A DNA stretch of 64,000 bases from CAZCBX01 sp964497185 (GTDB taxonomy: Bacteria > Bdellovibrionota_G > JALEGL01 > JAGRMV01): positions 62,001-126,000 of the forward strand of contig CAZCBX010000005.1 of assembly GCA_964497185.1 (NCBI GenBank), in the 5' to 3' direction. This document shows, piece after piece, positions 48,476 to 56,732 of the stretch. A program made the position numbers and the translations under genes. How positions within the stretch are numbered: position 1 is the first letter of the stretch; each line of letters starts with the position of its first letter. Below the pieces are notes generated by a model, which was not told the DNA's origin, did not search any database, and worked only from the letters and a program-made list of their open reading frames with translations.

Positions 48476-50026
48476 ATGAACAACACACCTTTTTACATCA
48501 CCACCCCTATTTATTATGTGAATGACTATCCACATATCGGTCATGCCTACACGACGGTGGCAGCCGATGTCATGGCGCGATACCACCGATTGATGGGCAA
48601 GCCAGTTTACTTTTTAACCGGAACCGATGAACATGGGCAAAAAATTCAAAGAACCGCCGCAAAAAACGAAGAAACGCCCATTGATTTGGCCAATCGTGTG
48701 GTCCAGCGCTTTGAAAAACTCTGGCAGGTATTGAATATCTCTCATGACGATTTTATTCGCACTACGCAAATGCGTCATAAAAAGGGTGCCTTGGAACTTT
48801 TTCAACGCTGCTTCGACAATGGCGATATTTACCCGGGTCAATATGAGGGATGGTACGCCGTCAACGACGAAGAGTTTTTGACTGAAACACAAGTTCAGGA
48901 AATGGGTCTGGAAAAACTGGAGGCCGATCCCAACATCATTCGGCTTAAAGAAACCACCTATTATTTTCGACTCTCCAAATATCAAGATGCACTATTGGCG
49001 CATTTGGATCAACATCCAGAATTTGTTCAACCTGAAGCGAGGCGCAATGAAGTGCGTCGATTTATCGAGCAAGGGTTAAAAGATCTATCCATCAGTCGCA
49101 CCTCTTTTGATTGGGGCATCGCTCTGCCTCAGGACGACAAGCATGTCATGTACGTATGGATGGATGCATTAAGCAATTATATTACCGCTTTGGGCTTTGG
49201 ACAGAATCAAGAAAAAATGAACACCTTTTGGCCTGCGTCCGTACACATGGTGGGCAAAGACATTCTTCGTTTTCACGCCATTTTCTGGCCAGCCTTTTTG
49301 TTATCCGCTGGTTTGCCATTGCCCAAAACGGTTTTTGCGCACGGTTGGTGGACAGTGGAAGGCGAAAAAATGTCCAAATCCAAAGGCAATTTTGTTGATC
49401 CTTTTCAGTTTGTAGATGAGTACGGCGCAGATCCGTTTCGTTACTTCTTGCTTCGTGAATTTACCTTTGGTCAAGATGGCAACTTCAGTCAGGAGCATTT
49501 TGTTACCCGTTTGAACACCGAACTGGCCAATGAGCTTGGTAACCTGGTGAGCCGGACCACCAGCATGGTGAACAAATATTTTGAAGGTGTGCTTCCGCCG
49601 TGCAACCAAGATCAGCTCAATGCATGGTTGGCATCCATGCAAACGCATGTGGATGCCTACCATGAAAAAATGCAAGCGATGCAGTTCGATCAAGCGTTTG
49701 GCGCCATTTGGGCCATGGTTCGCAAAGCCAATCAACACATTGAAGCTGAAAAACCATGGGCTTTGGCCAAAGATGAAAATCAAAAGCCAGCGCTTCAAAC
49801 ATTGATGAATGAGCTGTTGGAAACCATTGCTACGGTTTCGATATTGCTGGCCCCTGTCATGCCTACGTTTAGTCAAGCCATGCGTGAGAAACTTTCGTTA
49901 GTAGCTTTGACGCCCAATGCCGAAGTAAATTATTTTCAATTGGCTCTGCAGCCTCAATTAAAAGTGGGTGTAAGCATTGAAAAGGGAGAGGCCTTGTTTC
50001 AACGCATTGAAACATCCGAACCATAA
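48476..50026 (+). CDS. metG: Methionyl-tRNA synthetase
   Basis: The 516-residue class I synthetase has the HIGH motif at 20-23 (PHIGHAYTT) and the KMSKS loop (GEKMSKSKGN) near 300, with TGTDEHGQK and FVDEYGADPFRYFLLREF. It is the short form without the C-terminal tRNA-binding domain. The connective peptide does not show the four zinc cysteines of E. coli MetG, so it is the zinc-free type. TTTGT precedes the ATG without a clear Shine-Dalgarno. It stands 79 nt after the permease gene. Confidence 0.95.
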   Translation: MNNTPFYITTPIYYVNDYPHIGHAYTTVAADVMARYHRLMGKPVYFLTGTDEHGQKIQRTAAKNEETPIDLANRVVQRFEKLWQVLNISHDDFIRTTQMRHKKGALELFQRCFDNGDIYPGQYEGWYAVNDEEFLTETQVQEMGLEKLEADPNIIRLKETTYYFRLSKYQDALLAHLDQHPEFVQPEARRNEVRRFIEQGLKDLSISRTSFDWGIALPQDDKHVMYVWMDALSNYITALGFGQNQEKMNTFWPASVHMVGKDILRFHAIFWPAFLLSAGLPLPKTVFAHGWWTVEGEKMSKSKGNFVDPFQFVDEYGADPFRYFLLREFTFGQDGNFSQEHFVTRLNTELANELGNLVSRTTSMVNKYFEGVLPPCNQDQLNAWLASMQTHVDAYHEKMQAMQFDQAFGAIWAMVRKANQHIEAEKPWALAKDENQKPALQTLMNELLETIATVSILLAPVMPTFSQAMREKLSLVALTPNAEVNYFQLALQPQLKVGVSIEKGEALFQRIETSEP

Positions 50027-50135
50027 CTGCGGGTAAAATTTCTCAAAATAAATCTTGCCAGGGCATCAAGTGTGGTAGGGTCAAAAACAATAAGGTTTTG
50101 TATAGAAAACAAATTTTTCTAAAAGGAGTAAACAA

Positions 50136-50795
50136 ATGAAAAAAGTAATGACATTGGCATTGTGTGTATCCATGGGTGCCATGTTTTCATGTGCAACCAA
50201 GTCAGGCACAGGCGCAGCTGTTGGAACAGGTGCAGGTGCAGGTGTGGGTGCAGGTATTGGCGCTTTAATTGGCGGTAAAAAAGGCGCAATCATCGGCGCT
50301 GGTGTAGGCGGCGTTGCAGGCGGTATGACCGGTGCAGCTGTGGGAGCCAAAATGGATCGCCAAGAAGCAGAGCTAAAAGAACAAGTTCAAAATGCTGAAA
50401 TCGAGCGTACTGCCAACAACCAAATCAATGTTCGCTTTGATTCAGGCATTCTTTTTGACACTGGAAGTGCTGCTTTAAAAATGGACGCCAAAGATTCATT
50501 GGATGATTTTGCGAATGTTTTAAGCCAATATCCTGAAAACATTCTTGCCATCGAAGGCCACACCGACAGCACAGGTTCAAGAAGTCTTAACGAAAGACTT
50601 TCAGAGCAGCGTGCTGCGTCTGTGCGTAACTATTTGCAGATGAACGGTGTAAGCAGTGCGCGCATGACCACCCGTGGCTATGCAGACACCATGCCCGTTG
50701 CTACCAATGCAACGAGTGAAGGCCGCGCCAAAAATCGTCGCGTTGAAATTAAAATTGTTCAAGAGGTTCAAGAAGAGACCTCAGAGCAAAATTAA
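50136..50795 (+). CDS. OmpA-domain lipoprotein with glycine zipper
   Basis: The 219-residue protein has a lipobox MFSC with cysteine 19, a glycine-zipper stretch of about 45 residues (GTGAGAGVGAGIGALIGGKKGAIIG) that can insert in membranes, a charged helix, and a C-terminal OmpA/Pal peptidoglycan-binding domain (IAIEGHTDSTGSR, LSEQRAASVRNYL, KNRRVEIKI). The layout is that of YiaD-like proteins. AAAAGGAG precedes the ATG. It likely ties the outer membrane to the cell wall. A strong terminator follows. Confidence 0.92.
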   Translation: MKKVMTLALCVSMGAMFSCATKSGTGAAVGTGAGAGVGAGIGALIGGKKGAIIGAGVGGVAGGMTGAAVGAKMDRQEAELKEQVQNAEIERTANNQINVRFDSGILFDTGSAALKMDAKDSLDDFANVLSQYPENILAIEGHTDSTGSRSLNERLSEQRAASVRNYLQMNGVSSARMTTRGYADTMPVATNATSEGRAKNRRVEIKIVQEVQEETSEQN

Positions 50796-50816
50796 GCTCT
50801 TTTTTAGATGATGATC

Positions 50817-50857
50817 AAAAACCCGGGCCGGCCCTTAAGCCAGCTCGGGTTTTTTTA
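50817..50857 (+). terminator. Terminator of the OmpA-domain lipoprotein gene
   Basis: AAAACCCGGGCCGGC pairs with GCC-GCTCGGGTTTT, with CTTAA loop and a T run. Confidence 0.9.
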
Positions 50858-51000
50858 TAGAATCATTTTGGCGCGTTTAAGGGCGGGCGCAAAATAGCTT
50901 GCCTGTTTAGCTCCTTCTTGTATGTAATTGTATATGGTACGCACGTACTGATTTGGACCCATGTGAATGGTCAAAATGTGAATAAGATAAGTGGATTTAT

Positions 51001-51726
51001 ATGAATGCAGAAATGAAAGATATTGATGTTCGGAGTCGTGCACGCGTTGAGGCGCGGGTCAATATTCGAATCTTGGGCGTAGACGAGCGAGAAGAAGTGT
51101 ACGTGGGCAATATTAGCAAAGACGGCTTGTTCATTGAAACCCGCAAATGGAAACCACGTTTGGGACATTCGGTTCAACTCTTGATTTCTCTCCACGAGGA
51201 CTTAGAACCAGTCAAATTTGCCGGGTTTGTTGTGCGTGTTGAAAAAGCAAATCAAATCGGTCAACCCGAGGGGGTGGCCATCGAGTTTACGAAAATTGAA
51301 GCGAAGAAAACCAAACAGTTTGATAAATTTTTAGATGAAGTATTTGAAGGCAAAGGTCTTGGATGTAGAAAATATCCACGTGCAACCACTCAAATTGACG
51401 TTGAAATTAAAAACAAAGAAATTGCTCAGCAAGTTCTATCAGAGAATCTGAGCCAAGGTGGTGCTTTTTTTAGGATGAAAACGGACCATATGCAGCTGGG
51501 TGATATTTTGTCTGTGGTTCTTATTCATCCAACCTCCAAGCGCAAATTTGTTTTAAAGGCCGAGGTGGTTCATCTTCGAAAAAGCCGAGAGCTGGCCGTG
51601 GTTCATTTTGATGAAGGCATTGGCGTTCAATTTGTTGATTTATCAGAAGTTCGAAAACAAGATTTGCAGGTTTTTTTAAAAAGCATTGTCTCATCCAAAA
51701 AGCGAAAACCACGCATAAAGGATTAA
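51001..51726 (+). CDS. Protein with two PilZ domains
   Basis: The 241-residue protein has two PilZ domains. The first (about 10-110) has RSRARVEARV and NISKDGLFIE; the second (about 122-235) has RKYPRATTQIDV and ENLSQGGAFFRM. These are the RxxxR and (D/N)xSxxG motifs for cyclic di-GMP. In the first domain the arginine pair is R-A-R-V-E-A-R, in the second R-K-Y-P-R, so both look able to bind. The basic C-terminus (KKRKPRIKD) is notable. It stands 5 nt upstream of def and may be cotranscribed. Role: a c-di-GMP effector, partner unknown. Confidence 0.88.
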   Translation: MNAEMKDIDVRSRARVEARVNIRILGVDEREEVYVGNISKDGLFIETRKWKPRLGHSVQLLISLHEDLEPVKFAGFVVRVEKANQIGQPEGVAIEFTKIEAKKTKQFDKFLDEVFEGKGLGCRKYPRATTQIDVEIKNKEIAQQVLSENLSQGGAFFRMKTDHMQLGDILSVVLIHPTSKRKFVLKAEVVHLRKSRELAVVHFDEGIGVQFVDLSEVRKQDLQVFLKSIVSSKKRKPRIKD

Positions 51727-51731
51727 TTTTC

Positions 51732-52247
51732 ATGGCCCTTCGAGACATCCTTACCTATCCGGATCCTCGACTGCTGAAAAAAGCAAAACCTGTTTCGAAG
51801 TTTGACCAAAGCATCCAACAACTTACAAAAGATATGCTCGAAACCATGCACCACGCCAACGGCATTGGCTTGGCAGCGCCACAAGTTGGTGTCTTACTGA
51901 ATATCATCGTTGGCAGCGTGCCCAAGGAGCAACAGAAAACCAAACAGTACGTTTTATGCAATCCTCGCATTGTTGAAGGTCAGGGCAAAACAGCCGTAGA
52001 AGAAGCATGTCTTAGTTTGCCGGGCTTTTATCTGGAGGTGACGCGTCATGAAAAAATATGGCTTCAGGCCAAAGACCCTTCGGGAAATGATTTTTCAATG
52101 GAAGCCGATGGTTTGTTGGCAATCTGTATCCAACATGAAATGGATCACTTGGAAGGTCGTTTGCTTGTACACCATGCCAGTTCATTAAAACGAGGTCTTT
52201 ATCGTAAAAAACAAATAAAATTAAAAAAACAGGCGCTTGCAACATGA
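51732..52247 (+). CDS. def: Peptide deformylase
   Basis: Def removes the formyl group from new proteins. The 171-residue metalloenzyme has the three signatures: GIGLAAPQVG (about 42-51), EACLSLPGF, where EGCLS is usual, and QHEMDHLEG. Cys, His and His ligands are all present. It overlaps fmt by 4 nt. The C-terminal lysine-rich tail is short. def-fmt is a standard pair because fmt adds and def removes the formyl group. Confidence 0.96.
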   Translation: MALRDILTYPDPRLLKKAKPVSKFDQSIQQLTKDMLETMHHANGIGLAAPQVGVLLNIIVGSVPKEQQKTKQYVLCNPRIVEGQGKTAVEEACLSLPGFYLEVTRHEKIWLQAKDPSGNDFSMEADGLLAICIQHEMDHLEGRLLVHHASSLKRGLYRKKQIKLKKQALAT

Positions 52248-53173
52248 TCATGCGCAGAAACATTGTGTATTTCGGCACACCTGAATTTGCCCTAGCGCCT
52301 TTGCAAGCGCTACTTTCTCAAGGGCGGACCATCGAGCTCGTGGTGTCTCAACCTGACCGGCCGTCAGGGCGTGGTAAAAAAATAAAAGCTTGTCCTGTCA
52401 AAGCATGCGCCATGGCCCATGACTTAAATCATTGGCAGCCTGAAAAAATTCTAAGAGCGGATCAGTCCAAGTGGCAAAAATTGAAAGACTGTATTTTTGT
52501 CGTTTGCGCTTATGGTAAAATTTTACCCCAATGGTTGTTGGATATTCCCTATGAAATTATCAACATCCACGCGTCTCTGCTGCCTGAATACCGAGGCGCA
52601 TCGCCCATTCAAAAAGCCATTGAAGATGGTAAAAAAGAAACAGGCATTTCTATCATGCGTCTGGTAGCCCAAATGGATGCGGGGGATGTACTTTTTCAAA
52701 AAAAAGTTCTCATTGCACCTGACGATAACCTTGGATCATTGACCGAAAAGCTGTCAAAGCTGGGTGCACAGTTTTTAGAATCTGCGCTGCTGCAAATTGA
52801 GCAAGGCGAGGCACAATGGACACGGCAAGATCCCGATAAAGTCACCTACGCGCCCAAAATAGATATCAAGAATGGCCATATCGACTGGAATCAATCGGCG
52901 CAAAAAGTTCATGATTTTATAAGGTCTATTTCCCCCTCTCCTGGGGCTTTTGCATTTCAAGACCAAGAAAAAATAAAAATTCTCGAAACCTCCTTAACGG
53001 GAGAAATATGCAATCAAACGCCGGGCACCTTGCTACGTCATAAAAAAGCCTTATGGGTGGCCACAGAAGATGAATGGATTTCCATCGTGCGGCTGCAAAA
53101 ACCGGGTAAAGCGGTTTGGCCCATTATGAATTACTTAAATGGTGATCGAAGTGGTGCGCAAAGATGGCAATGA
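52244..53173 (+). CDS. fmt: Methionyl-tRNA formyltransferase
   Basis: Fmt formylates initiator Met-tRNA. The 309-residue protein has FGTPEFALAPLQALL, the formyl-THF binding SQPDRPSGRGKK, catalytic-site NIHASLLPEYRGASPIQKAI, and TGISIMRLVAQMDAGDVL with the aspartate. A shortened C-terminal anticodon-binding domain follows. The ATG at 52244 overlaps the def stop by 4 nt. The 3' end runs into the PASTA gene. Confidence 0.95.
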   Translation: MIMRRNIVYFGTPEFALAPLQALLSQGRTIELVVSQPDRPSGRGKKIKACPVKACAMAHDLNHWQPEKILRADQSKWQKLKDCIFVVCAYGKILPQWLLDIPYEIINIHASLLPEYRGASPIQKAIEDGKKETGISIMRLVAQMDAGDVLFQKKVLIAPDDNLGSLTEKLSKLGAQFLESALLQIEQGEAQWTRQDPDKVTYAPKIDIKNGHIDWNQSAQKVHDFIRSISPSPGAFAFQDQEKIKILETSLTGEICNQTPGTLLRHKKALWVATEDEWISIVRLQKPGKAVWPIMNYLNGDRSGAQRWQ

Positions 53174-53850
53174 AAGCGAGCCGCATTGTGGCGCATCTGC
53201 TTTTTTTCTTGAGTGTGCTGGTACTTTCATTTCTATTTTTTTTACAGCTGTGGGTGCAAGATGCTTCAGACATTGTTGTTCCCAATTTCGAAGGAATGAC
53301 GGCAACAGAGGCGCGCGAAAAAGCCAGCGAATTGGGAATTAATATTCAAAGAGCGCCGGATGAGTTCAGCATTGAGTTTAATGAAGGAAGGGTGATTCGA
53401 CAAAAACCAGCATCGGGTGGTACCGTTGTGCAAGGAAGAAATATTCATCTTACATTTTCAAAAGGATTAAAGGATAATTGGACCCAGGAGTGGATAGGTA
53501 AGCCCTGGCAAGATGCCGTTTTTGCCATTGAAAAAATGAATGCAAAGATTGAAATGTTTGAAACCTGTCAACCTTCAGAGCCTGAAAACATCATTGCGCT
53601 TACACATGATGATATAAATTCTGTGATCCGTGTTTTGTTAAGCAAAAAAAATTGTGGTGAAGGTTGGATCGTGAAAGAGTTTGGCTCCAACCAATATCGT
53701 GATACTTATAAAAGGGAATTTGAAGATAAAAATATATCTCTACAGTGGGCCAGCGGTTTAAGTGAAAGAGATTTGGTTCAAACCAATCCACCAGCTGGCG
53801 CAGTCATTTATCCTGGCGATACGCTTTGGGTTCGAAAGGCAACACAATGA
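53170..53850 (+). CDS. Membrane-anchored PASTA-domain protein
   Basis: The 226-residue protein has one N-terminal membrane helix (HLLFFLSVLVLSFLFFLQLW) followed by three PASTA-like segments: VVPNFEGMTATEAREKASELG (about 37-95), a divergent middle part, and a C-terminal part ending PPAGAVIYPGDTLWVRK. PASTA repeats bind peptidoglycan fragments in penicillin-binding proteins and kinases; no kinase or transpeptidase is attached. A start at 53170 gives an ATGA overlap with fmt; ATG at 53164 is equally possible. rpe overlaps its stop. The def-fmt-PASTA-rpe order is kept in several delta-type genomes. Confidence 0.85.
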   Translation: MKASRIVAHLLFFLSVLVLSFLFFLQLWVQDASDIVVPNFEGMTATEAREKASELGINIQRAPDEFSIEFNEGRVIRQKPASGGTVVQGRNIHLTFSKGLKDNWTQEWIGKPWQDAVFAIEKMNAKIEMFETCQPSEPENIIALTHDDINSVIRVLLSKKNCGEGWIVKEFGSNQYRDTYKREFEDKNISLQWASGLSERDLVQTNPPAGAVIYPGDTLWVRKATQ

Positions 53851-54503
53851 AAAAAATTGCTCCATCTATCTTATCAGCAGATTTTGCACATTTGGCCGAT
53901 GAAATTCAAGCAGTTGAAAAAGCCGGCGCAGACTGGGTTCATGTTGATGTCATGGATGGTCATTTTGTGCCCAATTTAACCATTGGACCGCCCGTTGTAA
54001 AAAGCATTCGAAAAATCACAGACAAACCCCTGGATGTTCATTTGATGATCGAAAAACCCGAACAGTACATCCCTGAATTCATAGACGCGGGTGCGGATAT
54101 CATTTCTGTTCATCCAGAAGCAACACCCCACATCCAAAGAGCTTTAAGCATGATCAGAGAAGGGGGCGCCAAAGCAGGTTTGGCCTTAAATCCAGCAACA
54201 CCTCTTTTTGTGCTGGATCACATATGGGATGATATCGATATGATCTTGCTGATGACGGTCAATCCGGGCTTTGGAGGCCAAGCGTTTATTCCGGAGATGA
54301 AACAAAAAATTATGACGTGCAAGAAAAAGCTTATGCGTATAAACCCAGACATACTCATCGAAATTGATGGGGGTGTGGGGCTTTCCAATATTGAAGAACT
54401 ATCCAAAGCCGGTGCGGACGTATTTGTATCGGGCTCTGCCATATTTAATAACAAGGAATATGAAACCGTCATTCAAGAAATGAAAGCAAAGATTGCGCAA
54501 TAG
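53847..54503 (+). CDS. rpe: Ribulose-phosphate 3-epimerase
   Basis: Rpe interconverts ribulose-5-phosphate and xylulose-5-phosphate. The 218-residue TIM-barrel protein has APSILSADFAHL, WVHVDVMDGHFVPNLTIGP, PLDVHLMIEKP, LMTVNPGFGGQAF and DGGVGLSNIEELSKAGADVFVSGSAIF, with all metal and catalytic residues. The ATG overlaps the PASTA stop by 4 nt. Its stop lies 4 nt from the convergent outer membrane gene, and no terminator hairpin is visible between. Confidence 0.97.
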   Translation: MKKIAPSILSADFAHLADEIQAVEKAGADWVHVDVMDGHFVPNLTIGPPVVKSIRKITDKPLDVHLMIEKPEQYIPEFIDAGADIISVHPEATPHIQRALSMIREGGAKAGLALNPATPLFVLDHIWDDIDMILLMTVNPGFGGQAFIPEMKQKIMTCKKKLMRINPDILIEIDGGVGLSNIEELSKAGADVFVSGSAIFNNKEYETVIQEMKAKIAQ

Positions 54504-54507
54504 GTTT

Positions 54508-55548
54508 TTATAATTCGTAACGAAAACCAAGGTAGTAAAGGTTGCGTGCAAAATCAATTTCCTGTGAAGAAAGCTCGTTGGAAAAGCGAGAGTATTTGGT
54601 TTCCAGCGCCCATTTTTCAGTTGGGTGATAGGCCACCTTGGCCGTGATGGTGTTGAAATTTTGATCTTCTGCACCCGATAGAAGCACACGCTCGCCTTCG
54701 ACTGTAAATCCATTAACGCTTGGAAAATTGATGATTTGCAACGTGCTAATTAAATGAAAAGAAAGAGGCGCTTTTTTTCGAACTTCGTTCTCACCCAATA
54801 AATAAGAAATTAAAAAAGTCACGCGATGGTTGGTGGAGTCAAAAAGATCATTGTTGGATTCATTAAGTTCATATTCATATCGAAGTGAGATGTAGGGAAT
54901 AATCAGCGCTTTAAAGCCGACTGAAAATTGTTGCTCACGATCTTTTCGGTTGTTTTGACGAAACTGTTGCAGCGAAAGCGCGTAGCCAGCGGTCATCCAA
55001 ATATCATTTTTAATTTGCTTTTGAAATTCCCATGAAAGAATTTCAGAAAAAAAGCTAAAAGAGTTTCGCGGTATAAAATCAAAATAAGTGAGCGATGCGG
55101 AAAATAAAAGCTGATGGTCTTCATTGTATTGATGTTGCAAGCGAAAACTTTGCGTAAGGGACCAATAGTCTTCATTAACATCGCGGCCATCTTGATCAAG
55201 CTCATTGCGTTCGTTTTGATGTTTGCCCAGGGTGGTCAAAAGTAAAGTAGTTTTATCATTCACGCGTATAAAAAAAGGTAATTGAGCGGATTGCAAAAGC
55301 ATGTCCTGAGCGTCTTCCTGAAAAAACTTCTTACCACCCAAGTTGTATGACAGCGCAAGAGAAGTATTGCGTGATCGGAAAATAGATCCATCACCATGCA
55401 GCAGCGCGCGAAAAAGAAAATCACCTTCACTGTTTTCAAAGTTCTTAAACACATTTGAATCGTATTCAAAGCCTGTTTTTGAATGAAAATTCCAAGCATA
55501 AGACGAAAAGCTGATGCAAAGAATGATTAAAAAGATGAAATGCTTCAT
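54508..55548 (-). CDS. Predicted outer membrane barrel protein
   Basis: The 346-residue protein has a signal peptide (MKHFIFLIILCISFSSYA) and a body built of alternating amphipathic strands with many aromatic ends (FHSKTGFEYDSNVF, LALSYNLGG, YALSLQQF, LRYEYELNE), finishing LYYLGFRYEL. It looks like a complete 12-16 strand barrel; I do not recognise the family. Its ATG overlaps the stop of the coiled-coil gene by 4 nt, so the two are translated together. It ends an operon of signalling genes, suggesting that its level or state is sensed or controlled by it. Confidence 0.75.
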   Translation of the reverse strand: MKHFIFLIILCISFSSYAWNFHSKTGFEYDSNVFKNFENSEGDFLFRALLHGDGSIFRSRNTSLALSYNLGGKKFFQEDAQDMLLQSAQLPFFIRVNDKTTLLLTTLGKHQNERNELDQDGRDVNEDYWSLTQSFRLQHQYNEDHQLLFSASLTYFDFIPRNSFSFFSEILSWEFQKQIKNDIWMTAGYALSLQQFRQNNRKDREQQFSVGFKALIIPYISLRYEYELNESNNDLFDSTNHRVTFLISYLLGENEVRKKAPLSFHLISTLQIINFPSVNGFTVEGERVLLSGAEDQNFNTITAKVAYHPTEKWALETKYSRFSNELSSQEIDFARNLYYLGFRYEL

Positions 55549-56732
55549 AAGTTCTCCAGTTTTTTTCGTAGGAACAAAGTCTGATTTTGTAAATTCTGTA
55601 AAATTGTTTGTAGGTAGGCTAATTTCCGCGCAATAAAATCAGTTTGTGTCTCGTTTTGGAGGCGCTGCATATTTTGAATATTTTTGGATATTTGTTGAGG
55701 GTTGGCCACAAGTAAGTCTGTGGGCTTGGTTATGATGTCACCCTTGTCATCCTTCATGGCTGCATTGGGTGCATATATAAACATATCTTCAATCATTTGA
55801 GTTTGAAGTTTGGGATCAATGATTTCAAAGTTTTGATCAATGGCATCGACCTCGGGTTCAAGCTCAAGCCCCAAGTCAGTGTCGGGGTCAATTTCAGGAG
55901 TCACCGGTGGTTCAGGATCAATGGGCGGCTCAGGATCTACGGGTTCAGTGGGCGGCTCAGGAATTTCGGAAGGCATTTCTGTATTTTCACCCTCCATATC
56001 GGCATTGGCTTCTAATTCTCTTTTGCGCGCTCTACCCTGAATAAAACCCTGTTCACCGAAAAACTGTTCTTCGTTGATGAGAAAAGCAAGCTCCTTGCTT
56101 AAGGCAGACTTTTGACGTTGAACAGTGGCTTCTTGCTCAATATGGTCAATTAATCCTTTTAAGTGAAATTGAAGGTCCTCCAGTACAACGATTTGGTCTT
56201 TGATTTCATCGCGATCATAAGTTTTTTCAGTCGAAAGCGAAAACTCAAATGGTTGAGAGGGTTGTGTGCTGGAAGTTTGGGTAGGGAGTATTTCTTGCAG
56301 CGCAATATAAGCTTTCATGATGCGCGCATTTTCAGTTTCTGATTGTAAATGAGCTTGTGTCAATTTAAGTTCAATCTCTTCTAAAAGCTGATTTTTCTGT
56401 CTAAGAATGGCGCCTTGAAGAAGTGATTGTTTTTTATACAACCCTTGTAACTCTTTCGAGGTTTGCTGTGCTTCTTGCATCTTTTTTTGTAGGGCATTGC
56501 TTTTAAAAAAATCATCATTTTTCGAATCTTTCAGCTTTCGTATTTCTTTGCCCATCTCAGAAAGTCGTTTTTGCAGTTGTTGAGATTTTTTTTGGGTTTC
56601 ATGAAACTGTTTACTTTGAACGTGCAACTGTTCAATTTTTTCATGATAGGGTTCATTGGCATACAAGTCAGCAGCCATCAACGCAATGCCAATGCAGATC
56701 ATGTACATCCAATATGGGCTCTTACAGCGCAT
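55545..56732 (-). CDS. Secreted coiled-coil protein with acidic proline-rich segment
   Basis: The 395-residue protein has a signal peptide (YMICIGIALMAADLYA), a long coiled coil of about residues 30-180 (HVQSKQFHETQKKSQQLQKR and onward) and an acidic proline-rich stretch (repeated EPPxDPEPP, about 255-290) followed by an acidic linker, then a short helical end (QNMQRLQNETQTDFIARKL). No domain name can be given. It may span the periplasm. The ATG at 56732 overlaps the response regulator gene by 11 nt. The next gene downstream encodes an outer membrane protein. Confidence 0.75.
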   Translation of the reverse strand: MRCKSPYWMYMICIGIALMAADLYANEPYHEKIEQLHVQSKQFHETQKKSQQLQKRLSEMGKEIRKLKDSKNDDFFKSNALQKKMQEAQQTSKELQGLYKKQSLLQGAILRQKNQLLEEIELKLTQAHLQSETENARIMKAYIALQEILPTQTSSTQPSQPFEFSLSTEKTYDRDEIKDQIVVLEDLQFHLKGLIDHIEQEATVQRQKSALSKELAFLINEEQFFGEQGFIQGRARKRELEANADMEGENTEMPSEIPEPPTEPVDPEPPIDPEPPVTPEIDPDTDLGLELEPEVDAIDQNFEIIDPKLQTQMIEDMFIYAPNAAMKDDKGDIITKPTDLLVANPQQISKNIQNMQRLQNETQTDFIARKLAYLQTILQNLQNQTLFLRKKLENL

